Source: an uncultured Collinsella sp. (GTDB taxonomy: Bacteria; Actinomycetota; Coriobacteriia; Coriobacteriales; Coriobacteriaceae). Taken from it: 51,639 nt of DNA. This document shows, piece after piece, positions 16,442 to 23,682 of the stretch; position 1 is the stretch's first letter; every line of letters begins with the position of its first letter. The stretch covers positions 1 through 51,639 of the forward strand of contig CATWSG010000014.1 of assembly GCA_958353395.1 (NCBI GenBank). The letters are read 5' to 3'. The translations under genes were made by a program, and so were the position numbers. A model generated the notes under the pieces. It was not told the DNA's origin, searched no databases, and saw only the letters and a list, made by a program, of their open reading frames with translations.

Positions 16442-17021
16442 CGCAGGACTCCTCAGAGGTCTCGGCGGGCGTATAGGTGTAATACTGAGCCGGCTTGGAT
16501 ACAGACTTCTGACCATAATCGTCGCCCGCGGCGGCCTCGTCCTCGCCAATTAGGACGCGCTCGGTAGGCTGCTCGGCCTCCGCAGCGGCAGCGGCGAGCT
16601 TGCGATCGGCGTCGGCTGCAGGAGCCTTCACCTTATTGAAGAGCTTCTGCACAGCACCGGCGGCAGAGTCGGTCACGCTCGACACAGCATTGCTGGCCTC
16701 GGCCATGCTGCCCGTAACCTCGGAAATGTCGCGAACCACGGCTTCGACCTCTACGAGATTGGAGGTAAGGGCATCAACTGCCGTCTTGCTCGACTTAAGC
16801 AGCGGCTCCATCTGGGCAAGCGCCGGCGTAAGCTCATCGACAGCGCCATCGAGCTTTGCCACCACAGGCTGAGCCTCGGCGATGGTGTTGTTGAGGTCGT
16901 TCACGGTCTTATCGAGCGAGTCGACAACATTGCGGGTCTTGCGCAGGGTAAGCGCGAGCTCAGCGATGGCCCACACGCCGGCAACGGCGAGCAGCAGCAG
17001 GGCGATTTGAATGGGACTCAT
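16434..17021 (-). CDS. DUF948-type membrane-anchored coiled-coil protein
   Basis: The 195-residue protein has one N-terminal membrane segment (IQIALLLLAVAGVWAIAEL, about residues 4-22). A long heptad-like amphipathic region follows (about 28-125; LDKTVNDLNNTIAEAQPVVAKL and similar), then an Ala/Glu-rich tail ending YTYTPAETSEESCDE. This is the DUF948/YtxG layout; some Firmicute relatives are general-stress proteins. GGGAGG precedes the ATG. It leads the sigma-factor block and overlaps the RsbW-like gene by eight bases. A link to envelope-stress sensing is inference from position only. Confidence 0.72.
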   Translation of the reverse strand: MSPIQIALLLLAVAGVWAIAELALTLRKTRNVVDSLDKTVNDLNNTIAEAQPVVAKLDGAVDELTPALAQMEPLLKSSKTAVDALTSNLVEVEAVVRDISEVTGSMAEASNAVSSVTDSAAGAVQKLFNKVKAPAADADRKLAAAAAEAEQPTERVLIGEDEAAAGDDYGQKSVSKPAQYYTYTPAETSEESCDE

Positions 17022-17121
17022 ACAAGCCTCCCGGAAGAATCGAAATACAGACGCTTTTCATGGTACCCCAAAGGGGACCGAACATGCCAAGAGCAGCAAC
17101 GTGGGACAAAATTATCAGCAG

Positions 17122-18477
17122 CTACCTCGGTGCATTCCCGCTGCGGTCGCGTTCGCTTTGCTCTACGCGCCACTCTTCCCAGCCGCGCCCGGCAGGCTGC
17201 CAAAATGCACCGCGTTCCAAGCCATCGGGCAAATAGCGCTGATCGACCCAGCCTTCGGGATAATCATGTGGATACTTATACACACCGTATTCATCGCTGC
17301 CCGGGCGATGGCGATCGCGCAGATAACTCGGCACCTCGCGAAGCCCACTAGAATGGATATCGGCCAGCGCCGCATCGATCGAAGCCTCACACGCGTTGGA
17401 TTTTGGCGCCAAGCACACATAGAGTGCAGCCTGAGCCAGGTTAATGCGGCACTCGGGATAGCCAATGACCTCGGCAGACTTAAACGCGGCATGCGCCACC
17501 AAAAGCGCCTGCGGGTCGGCGTTGCCAACATCCTCAGAAGCGTGAATCATAATACGGCGAGCGATAAACTTAGGATCCTCCCCAGCATCGATCATGCGCG
17601 CGAGCCAATAGATCGTGGCATCGGGGTCACTACCGCGCATAGACTTAATAAACGCACTGATGATGTCGTAGTGCATGTCGCCGTTTTTGTCGTATGTAAA
17701 GCCGCGACGCGGGTTGGCGATCTTCACGTCATCCACGGTGATGGGATAGCGCTCCCCCGCCGCGGGCGCTGGCGTTCCCTCGGTATCGGGACGCGTGACG
17801 GCAATCTCGCTCGCAAGCTCGAGCGTCGTGAGCGCCGAGCGAGCGTCACCCGCTGCCAGCGTGCAGATGGTCTTGACCGTATCCTCATCGGCCGAGAACT
17901 TACCGTTCAAGCCCTGCGGTGCCTCAAGCGCACGTTCAATAAGCGTGGCGATATCCTCATCCTTCAGATGCTCAAGCTCCACCACACGCCCACGCGACAA
18001 CAGTGCCGAGTTGACCTCGAAGTACGGATTCTCCGTCGTGGCGCCAATCATAATGACGGTACGGTTCTCAACTGCATGCAGCAGGGCATCCTGCTGCGAC
18101 TTAGAGAAGCGGTGAATCTCATCGATGAATAGAATGGTGCGGCGGTCGTAGGTATTCAGGCGCGTCTTGGCCTCATCAATCACGCGGCGCAAGTCCTTCA
18201 CGGTGCCCGTCACAGCGCTGACCTCGACAAACTCGCTCTTAGTATGGTTGGCGATAATATGGGCCAGCGTCGTCTTACCCGTACCGGCCGGCCCATACAA
18301 AATCACACTGGAAAGCACGTCGTGTTCGATCGCGGCACGCAACCATGAGCCCTTACCGACGGCCTTTTGCTGGCCCACATACTCGTCGAGCGAATTGGGG
18401 CGCATACGCACCGCAAGCGGCGCATTCTGAAAGGAACGCTCGCGCGTCGAAGCAGAAAAAAGGTCGTCCATAGCCAT
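17122..18477 (-). CDS. rarA: Replication-associated recombination ATPase RarA
   Basis: This is a clamp-loader-like AAA+ ATPase (RarA/MgsA, related to eukaryotic WRNIP1) that acts at stalled replication forks. It has about 451 residues: PLAVRMRPNSLDEYVGQ at the N-terminus, Walker A YGPAGTGKT (about 62-69), Walker B ILFIDEIHRFSKSQQDALL, sensor 1 IGATTENPYFEVN, and the C-terminal RarA domain (KSMRGSDPDATIYWLARM, a family signature). The start is uncertain: ATGs at 18477 and 18471 are possible, with an in-frame TTG at 18489. It lies 54 bases after dgt and about 100 bases before the DUF948 gene. Confidence 0.94.
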   Translation of the reverse strand: MAMDDLFSASTRERSFQNAPLAVRMRPNSLDEYVGQQKAVGKGSWLRAAIEHDVLSSVILYGPAGTGKTTLAHIIANHTKSEFVEVSAVTGTVKDLRRVIDEAKTRLNTYDRRTILFIDEIHRFSKSQQDALLHAVENRTVIMIGATTENPYFEVNSALLSRGRVVELEHLKDEDIATLIERALEAPQGLNGKFSADEDTVKTICTLAAGDARSALTTLELASEIAVTRPDTEGTPAPAAGERYPITVDDVKIANPRRGFTYDKNGDMHYDIISAFIKSMRGSDPDATIYWLARMIDAGEDPKFIARRIMIHASEDVGNADPQALLVAHAAFKSAEVIGYPECRINLAQAALYVCLAPKSNACEASIDAALADIHSSGLREVPSYLRDRHRPGSDEYGVYKYPHDYPEGWVDQRYLPDGLERGAFWQPAGRGWEEWRVEQSERDRSGNAPR

Positions 18478-18531
18478 CCCGTGTATCAATCAAAAACGTT
18501 TTCCACTAACAGTATACCGAATATATACGAA

Positions 18532-19779
18532 CTACCGTTCGTTAATATAGGTACGGTGCGGAAACTCCAGACCGGGGAACAGCTTGCTCGTCAGTTCGCA
18601 GAAATAACCGTCCGTCATGCTCGCGATATAATCCACCACGGCTTGATCCTTGTCGTCCTGCCAGGCATAGGTGCAATCGTAGTAGGAAAGCTGCTGCTCA
18701 ATGCGCGAAATATGGTGCTTAAAGATGTACGAGGACTCGTCACCACTGTTTAGATCCCGCAGGCAACGGTCGTAGAGCTTTTCGAACGCCTCGCGCAGCT
18801 CCACCTCGGAATCGCCTTCGATACCGCCCTTGCTATAGATCTTCTCGTAGTTCTCGCGCTTGGCTCGGCGGATTTCCTCAAACAGGTCCTCGCTCATCTC
18901 GATGCGCGGCTTACCATAGCTGTGCTCAACGATATCGATGGAGGCATGCGTGAGGATCCAACTGTTGTAGGCACCGCCCCGGCCATCATCAAAAGCGTCG
19001 GGTGACAGCAGGCCCGCCGCGATCGCATCCTGACGGTCACGACCGACGTAGGCAAGAATATCCGAGATGCGAACGACGCAGCCCTCGAGCGTCATGGGAC
19101 GCAGATGCCCAATTGCGCTATAGCCCGTGGCAATGCAATCCTCAACCGTCTGGTCAAACTGGTCAAAGGAGCTCATGTCCGAGAGCTCAAACACACGCTG
19201 CTCGTACTCGCCGTTATGGCATAGCACGCCGTCGAGCGTCTGGAGCGACACGTTGCGGCCGTACAGTGTGTCGAGCACGCGGACCGACTGCACGTTATGG
19301 AAAAAATAACGCCCCGTACGCTCATGATAGATATCGTTGAGGAAACGCTCGCCGGCATGGCCGAAAGGCGTGTGTCCCAAGTCGTGACCCAGGCCAATCG
19401 CCTCGATCAGATCGCAATTGAGCCCCAGGGCGCGACCGATATCGCGCGCAATGCGGGAGACGAGCTGCACGTGCAAACCGCGGCGTGACAGATCGTCATT
19501 GCTACGGAAGCTAAAGACCTGCGTTTTGCCTGCATAACGGGTGTACGCCGGAAGATGAAGTATCTTTTCGGTATCGCGCATAAACGCCGGGCGCATAAGC
19601 GTGCCTTTGTCGGCGGCGCGATCAATACGACGAATGACCTGATCGTCGTTGCAACGATACGGGTTGACATAGCCCGAAGCACGATCGGCGGCAATGCGCT
19701 CGACAAGTTCGGGCGACAACGCCGAGGGAATACGGTCCATGCGCGCCTTAATGACGGCCGTTTCTTGATTAGTTGCCAT
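18532..19779 (-). CDS. dgt: dGTPase-like HD-domain triphosphohydrolase
   Basis: This is a deoxyguanosinetriphosphate triphosphohydrolase-like protein (dNTP to nucleoside plus triphosphate), 415 residues. The HD-domain metal site is visible: an upstream His in RRGLHVQLV (H103) and the doublet HD at 132-133 in GLGHDLGHTPFGHAGE. A third signature, HNVQSVRVL, follows. AAGGAG seven bases before the ATG at 19779 sets the start. The C-terminus lacks the extended hexameric-type region of Escherichia coli Dgt, which suits the shorter Gram-positive class. It may serve in dNTP pool control beside the repair gene rarA. Confidence 0.88.
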   Translation of the reverse strand: MATNQETAVIKARMDRIPSALSPELVERIAADRASGYVNPYRCNDDQVIRRIDRAADKGTLMRPAFMRDTEKILHLPAYTRYAGKTQVFSFRSNDDLSRRGLHVQLVSRIARDIGRALGLNCDLIEAIGLGHDLGHTPFGHAGERFLNDIYHERTGRYFFHNVQSVRVLDTLYGRNVSLQTLDGVLCHNGEYEQRVFELSDMSSFDQFDQTVEDCIATGYSAIGHLRPMTLEGCVVRISDILAYVGRDRQDAIAAGLLSPDAFDDGRGGAYNSWILTHASIDIVEHSYGKPRIEMSEDLFEEIRRAKRENYEKIYSKGGIEGDSEVELREAFEKLYDRCLRDLNSGDESSYIFKHHISRIEQQLSYYDCTYAWQDDKDQAVVDYIASMTDGYFCELTSKLFPGLEFPHRTYINER

Positions 19780-19810
19780 GGCATGCTCCTTAAGAAGGAT
19801 GCGCAATCGG

Positions 19811-20233
19811 TTACAAAGTGCAGCCCACGACCTCGATTATGGCAAAAATCGGCACCAAAAACGGGAGCAATGGCAGGGAGCGTGATTTTGTGAAGAGGCA
19901 GGAGAGGGCCAGGACCAGGAGTGCGACGGCAAATGCCACGATGCCACCCATAGGGTCGAGCGTGCAAAGCGCGAAGAGCGCCTTGGCATCCCCCATGCCG
20001 ATGCCCGGGGCGTGGCGAAGGCGCCGCCAGAGCGACTCAGTGAGCACAAGGGCAAGGTAGACGATGACCGCAAGACCGGCGTGGTCAAGCGCTGTGTTCA
20101 AACCGAGGTCGAGCCAAACGCCCGCCAACGCCGCCACGGCACATGCGCCGGCAAGCCCATTGGGAAACCGTCGCTCTCGGGCATCAATTGCCACGCCGGC
20201 AAAGATGCAAATCCAAAACGGGATATAGGCCAT
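19811..20233 (-). CDS. A24 prepilin peptidase, short form
   Basis: This is a membrane aspartyl protease of the type IV prepilin peptidase (A24) family, 140 residues. Both catalytic Asp motifs are present: AIDARERRFPN (D17) and GMGDAK (D82). It has four to five hydrophobic segments. The N-terminal cysteine-rich methyltransferase domain of full-length PilD/ComC is absent, so it resembles the TadV/CpaA short class. The ATG at 20233 has GAGGAGG upstream. No pilin or tad gene is in the window, so its substrates must be encoded elsewhere. It begins just after the terminator of the upstream glycosyltransferase gene. Confidence 0.8.
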   Translation of the reverse strand: MAYIPFWICIFAGVAIDARERRFPNGLAGACAVAALAGVWLDLGLNTALDHAGLAVIVYLALVLTESLWRRLRHAPGIGMGDAKALFALCTLDPMGGIVAFAVALLVLALSCLFTKSRSLPLLPFLVPIFAIIEVVGCTL

Positions 20234-20265
20234 CGGACTCCTCCTCGAGCTGCATCGCAAAAGCA

Positions 20266-20306
20266 AAAACCACCACAAAGGTGCCTGTCCCCTTTGCGGT
20301 GGTTTT
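20266..20306 (-). terminator. Intrinsic terminator of the GT2 gene, with a REP-like loop
   Basis: A 16-bp stem (20266-20281 with 20291-20306) has a 9-nt loop. The one imperfect pair is a G-U wobble on the minus strand but a mismatch on the plus strand, which fixes the orientation. A T-rich run follows on the minus strand. The apex on the minus strand reads GGGGACAGGCACC, the same core seen in many dispersed palindromic elements. Confidence 0.8.
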
Positions 20307-20314
20307 GGTGGTGG

Positions 20315-21610
20315 TTATTTGGCGCCTTGCATGACCTCGTCAAGGGTAACGTTGACGGCGTGCTGCGTCGGCACCCAGTCGACCTTCAGGAACAGCGCGG
20401 CCACCGTGATGGGGATATAGCTGAACATAAAGATCGGGAAGGTAAACAGGTTAGTCACCAGGCGCCACTTTTGCGCGCAGTGAATATGCTTGTACTCAAA
20501 GATAGTCGTGAGCAGCGCCAGGATAAAGAACGTCTGATACATCATGGCGAAGGTCATAATGAGCGAAGCGGCGCACGCCTGCATCTCGACTTCGGTTGCC
20601 AAGAAACCATGCGAAAGGCCACCCACAATCAAGAACGTCGCATTAGCGAGCATCGAGATCAGCGATAGCAGCATACCCGGGGCGATCGTCATGAACATGT
20701 CGTAGGCGGCAAAGCGATGATAGCGGAACGTCGACTTGACCAGATGCTTACCGTAGGTAAAGAACACCTGGTAAAAGCCCTTGGTCCAGCGCATACGCTG
20801 CTTCCAGGATGCCTTGAACGTCACGGGTTGCTCGTCAAAGAACTCCGCCGGCGCATAGCCAATGCGAATACCGTGAATAGCGCAGAACGTAGTGAACTGA
20901 ATGTCCTCGGTCAGCGTGTGGAACTGCCAACCGTGCATGCCCTCGATAACGCTTGACGAGATAAGGTAACCCGAACCCGAAACAGCGCAGGACGTCTTAC
21001 AGATATTGCGCGCGTTGTTGAGGAAGCGCGCCTCGCGTAGATACCACGTGGCATTAGCAGCCGAGATCCACGAGCTGCCGAAGTTCTTGGAATTGCGATA
21101 GCTCGTGACCACATGGAAGCCCTGGTCAAAGGCATCGTTCATCTTGGACACGTAATCGCGGGAGATAACGTTGTCGGCATCGAAGATAAAGTAGCCCTCA
21201 AACGTGTCGGGATACTCGTTGAGAATGCGATCGAAACCAAAGTCCATGACCCAGCTCTTGCCCTTTCGGGCCAGGTCATTGCGCTCGTAAACAATGGCAC
21301 CGGCCTCGCGTGCGAGCTGCGCGGTGTTGTCGGTGCAGGCGTCGGCAACGACAAAGACCTCGATAAGCTCGGACGGATAGTCCTGGTCCTTGATGGAGCG
21401 TACGAGATTGGCAATTACGGCTTCCTCGTTATGCGCCGCGATAAAAAAGGCATAGCGATGGAGTTTTTTGGCCTTGGGAGGCGCGACCTCGCCACGAAGA
21501 GCGCCAATGACAAAGAAGACCACCTGGTACAGAAAGCAGACCGTGAGCAGCGTGACGACAATCTGGTTGAAGATCACGATGGGTGTGTTGGTTTGTAAAA
21601 AGGCGAGCAT
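20315..21610 (-). CDS. Processive family 2 glycosyltransferase, membrane-bound
   Basis: This is a 431-residue GT2 enzyme of the BcsA/NodC/hyaluronan-synthase-like group. An N-terminal membrane segment (about 10-37) precedes a cytosolic catalytic domain. Its motifs are VVADACTDN, IFDADN (DAD at 144-146), TED at 234-236 and QRMRW at 271-275, which is the D,D,D,QxxRW pattern of processive synthases. Four or more membrane segments follow. Such enzymes polymerise and often export a polysaccharide; the sugar cannot be told from sequence. The ATG at 21610 has GGGAG upstream. It is a single-gene unit ending at the terminator above, with no other capsule genes nearby. Confidence 0.85.
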   Translation of the reverse strand: MLAFLQTNTPIVIFNQIVVTLLTVCFLYQVVFFVIGALRGEVAPPKAKKLHRYAFFIAAHNEEAVIANLVRSIKDQDYPSELIEVFVVADACTDNTAQLAREAGAIVYERNDLARKGKSWVMDFGFDRILNEYPDTFEGYFIFDADNVISRDYVSKMNDAFDQGFHVVTSYRNSKNFGSSWISAANATWYLREARFLNNARNICKTSCAVSGSGYLISSSVIEGMHGWQFHTLTEDIQFTTFCAIHGIRIGYAPAEFFDEQPVTFKASWKQRMRWTKGFYQVFFTYGKHLVKSTFRYHRFAAYDMFMTIAPGMLLSLISMLANATFLIVGGLSHGFLATEVEMQACAASLIMTFAMMYQTFFILALLTTIFEYKHIHCAQKWRLVTNLFTFPIFMFSYIPITVAALFLKVDWVPTQHAVNVTLDEVMQGAK

Positions 21611-21692
21611 GCAGGCTCCCAGCAACGTGTAACGTAAACAATCGTATATCTTACCGCAGGCTTACCGAGTTCAAGAAACCACCTAATACTGG

Positions 21693-22706
21693 CTAGGCTT
21701 CGAGAAGACCGAGCTGCGGAACGATTTCATCTCCAGCGGCCGTGCGACCGAGCGAGCGCGGAGCCAGATCATCGAGAACCGCAGCAAGATCCCACGGCAA
21801 CTCGTCGCGGCACTCAATGCGCTCCCCCGTCACGGGATGTTCGAACGCCACGCGCCAGGAATGCAGAAACTGCCTGGTCAGGCCCTGGTCGGCGCGCGCA
21901 TCGCACTTGCCGTAAAGTGGATCGCCCACGCAGGCGTGGTTGATATGACGCATATGCACGCGAATCTGATGCGTACGCCCAGTAAACAGGTGACACTCGA
22001 CAAGCGTGTAGCCGTCGTCAAAGCGCGTGGAATCAAAGCGCTCGAGGACCTTAAAGGTCGTAATGGCCTGACGGGCAAAGGGGTCGTCCGAAACCGCCAT
22101 CTTGACGCGGTCGCGCGTGGAGCGGGCGATACCGGTATTGATGGTGCCCTCGTCCATGGCGATGTGCCCGTGGACAAGCGTGATATAGCGGCGGTCGAGC
22201 GTACGCGTGCGAATGAGATTCTGAAGCGCGCGCTGCGTGTCGTCGTCCTTTGCCGCAAGCATGAGACCCGAGGTATCGCGATCCAAACGATGCACGATGC
22301 CGGGGCGGTCCTCACCCTGCACGGTACCAAGATGATCGATACCGCAGTGGTAGACCAAGGCGTTCGCAAGCGTGCCGCTCTCGTGGCCGTGGGCGGGATG
22401 GCACACCAGCCCGCGCTGCTTGGAGAGCACAATGAGATAGTCGTCCTCATAGCGAATGTCGAGCGGGATGGCCTCGGGAATCACATCGGTGGGATCGTGA
22501 GGCTCGGGCAAGTCAACCGAGATGCGGTCACCGACGCGTACGGCATACTTTTTTGACAGGCAGGTCTCGCCGTTGACGGCGACGGCACCGCCCTCGATCA
22601 GATGCGCACAGGCAGAGCGCGTGGGACAGCCATCGTTGGCGCCCAGATAGGCGTCAAGACGCTGACCAGCGGAATCGTCGGCAACGAGAATATGGATGTC
22701 GGCCAT
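21693..22706 (-). CDS. rluD: RluA/RluD family pseudouridine synthase
   Basis: This enzyme isomerises specific uridines to pseudouridine in 23S rRNA; RluD targets helix 69. The 337 residues have an S4 domain (about 15-60) and a catalytic domain with HRLDRDTSG, catalytic Asp at 142, plus TGRTHQIRVHM. The start shares one base with the lspA stop (TAATG), so translation is coupled. lspA-rluD pairing is very common in Gram-positive bacteria. The exact RNA target is assumed from family. The C-terminus has about 25 extra residues (RSLGRTAAGDE and following) of no known role. Confidence 0.92.
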   Translation of the reverse strand: MADIHILVADDSAGQRLDAYLGANDGCPTRSACAHLIEGGAVAVNGETCLSKKYAVRVGDRISVDLPEPHDPTDVIPEAIPLDIRYEDDYLIVLSKQRGLVCHPAHGHESGTLANALVYHCGIDHLGTVQGEDRPGIVHRLDRDTSGLMLAAKDDDTQRALQNLIRTRTLDRRYITLVHGHIAMDEGTINTGIARSTRDRVKMAVSDDPFARQAITTFKVLERFDSTRFDDGYTLVECHLFTGRTHQIRVHMRHINHACVGDPLYGKCDARADQGLTRQFLHSWRVAFEHPVTGERIECRDELPWDLAAVLDDLAPRSLGRTAAGDEIVPQLGLLEA

Positions 22707-23287
22707 TAGCGCTCATTCCTTTCGCGAATCTTGCGGGCACGCTCCCCACGCTGCTTGGCTTTGCGTTTGGCGCGGGCCTCGTCACGGGCGTTGAGCTCGG
22801 CAGTCGCATCGACCTCGCGAGCGGCGGGACTCAAGAACATGTAACCAATGAGCGCCAGCACGACGCCGACCGTAATGCCGATATCAGCAACGTTAAAGAC
22901 GGGAAAGTCGATGAACGTGGTGGCGATAAAATCGGTCACGAAGCCAAAGACAAGGCGATCGATCGCGTTGCCGATGGCGCCGCCCGCAACCATGGCCATG
23001 CCCACAACCTCAAGACGAGCGAGCTGAGGCGCACGGAGCAAGTACACGGCAATGGCGACAATGACCGCCAGCGCCAGCACGGCAAATGCGATGCCATGCC
23101 CCTCGCCCATGCTAAAGGCAGCGCCGATATTGCGGACAAACAGGAAGTCGATCACGCCGGGGATGACGGTCACATGCAGTGCATCGCCCACGGCACGAAC
23201 CGCAAGCTTGGTCAACTGGTCAACAAGCAGCACAACCAGCGCCACCCCACCAGCAACACCCAACCGCCAACGCAAAGGCGGCGTCAT
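22706..23287 (-). CDS. lspA: Lipoprotein signal peptidase
   Basis: This membrane aspartyl protease cleaves the signal peptide of diacylglyceryl-prolipoproteins. The 193-residue protein has four membrane segments and the family motifs: VDQLTK, RNIGAAFSM, GGAIGNAIDRL with one catalytic Asp, and FNVADIGI with the second. The last 40 residues are Lys/Arg-rich (ARAKRKAKQRGERARK), a cytosolic basic tail longer than usual. The ATG at 23287 is used; a GGGG run lies just upstream. The end overlaps rluD by one base. Confidence 0.93.
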   Translation of the reverse strand: MTPPLRWRLGVAGGVALVVLLVDQLTKLAVRAVGDALHVTVIPGVIDFLFVRNIGAAFSMGEGHGIAFAVLALAVIVAIAVYLLRAPQLARLEVVGMAMVAGGAIGNAIDRLVFGFVTDFIATTFIDFPVFNVADIGITVGVVLALIGYMFLSPAAREVDATAELNARDEARAKRKAKQRGERARKIRERNER

Positions 23288-23425
23288 ATCCCCAGCACGA
23301 CCCAAATCAATCCCCTACCCTCAAGAACATCGAATTACGTTTAATACAAAGAACTATCTTATATTGCCATACGCAGAACGCACGACATATCCACCAACGC
23401 AAGCGAAATAACCAGCTAAAAACGA

Positions 23426-23456
23426 AAGCGACATTCCGAATAACGGAATGTCGCTT
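23426..23456 (-). terminator. Terminator downstream of ileS
   Basis: A perfect 13-bp stem (23426-23438 with 23444-23456) with a 5-nt loop is followed on the minus strand by TCGTTTTTA. It lies about 220 bases past the ileS stop, so the ileS transcript probably carries a long structured 3' region. A further hairpin (23462-23470 with 23480-23488) sits immediately before it. From here to the lspA start (23288-23425) I see no gene; it should hold the lspA promoter, but no hexamer pair is convincing. Confidence 0.75.
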
Positions 23457-23512
23457 AATAGCTTTCGACTAAAAACGCAAGTCGAAAGAAAGCCTCTAGC
23501 TCCAGCAATGGA

Positions 23513-23682
23513 AACGCCGCGTTATCGTCACCAACAGCGAAAACGTCCCTAAGCGAGCAAGGTGACGTGAAAGAGGAGGGAAGCGTACTTTGGTACGCGA
23601 CCGACGATTGAACGTCAGATTGCCGCTTAGGGGCGTTTGCAGCGTCGGTAGGTTACGGCGTTCTACGAACGCCGTAACCTAC
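23513..23682 (-). repeat. Long imperfect palindromic element between ileS and lspA
   Basis: There is no gene between lspA and ileS (23288-23678). This part is an inverted repeat of about 170 bases. The best stem pairs 23540-23554 with 23624-23638 (15 bp, one G-U). Inside it TGACGT/ACGTCA and GCGTAC/GTACGC form nested hairpins. Outside it the arms still match loosely. A separate perfect 16-bp hairpin (23648-23663 with 23667-23682) with a 3-nt loop covers the ileS stop codon. The element has no open frame. It may be a dispersed repeat or a structured RNA in the ileS 3' region. Confidence 0.6.

Noticed and set aside
17067..17084. Hairpin GGTACCCCAAAGGGGACC as terminator of a gene near DUF948
   Set aside because: The stem is short with a bulge and no T-run on either strand, and it lies between the DUF948 start and the rarA stop without a clear role.
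23648..23682. Intrinsic terminator at the ileS stop codon
   Set aside because: The stem is perfect but no T-run follows on either strand; the hairpin at 23426-23456 has one and is the better terminator.
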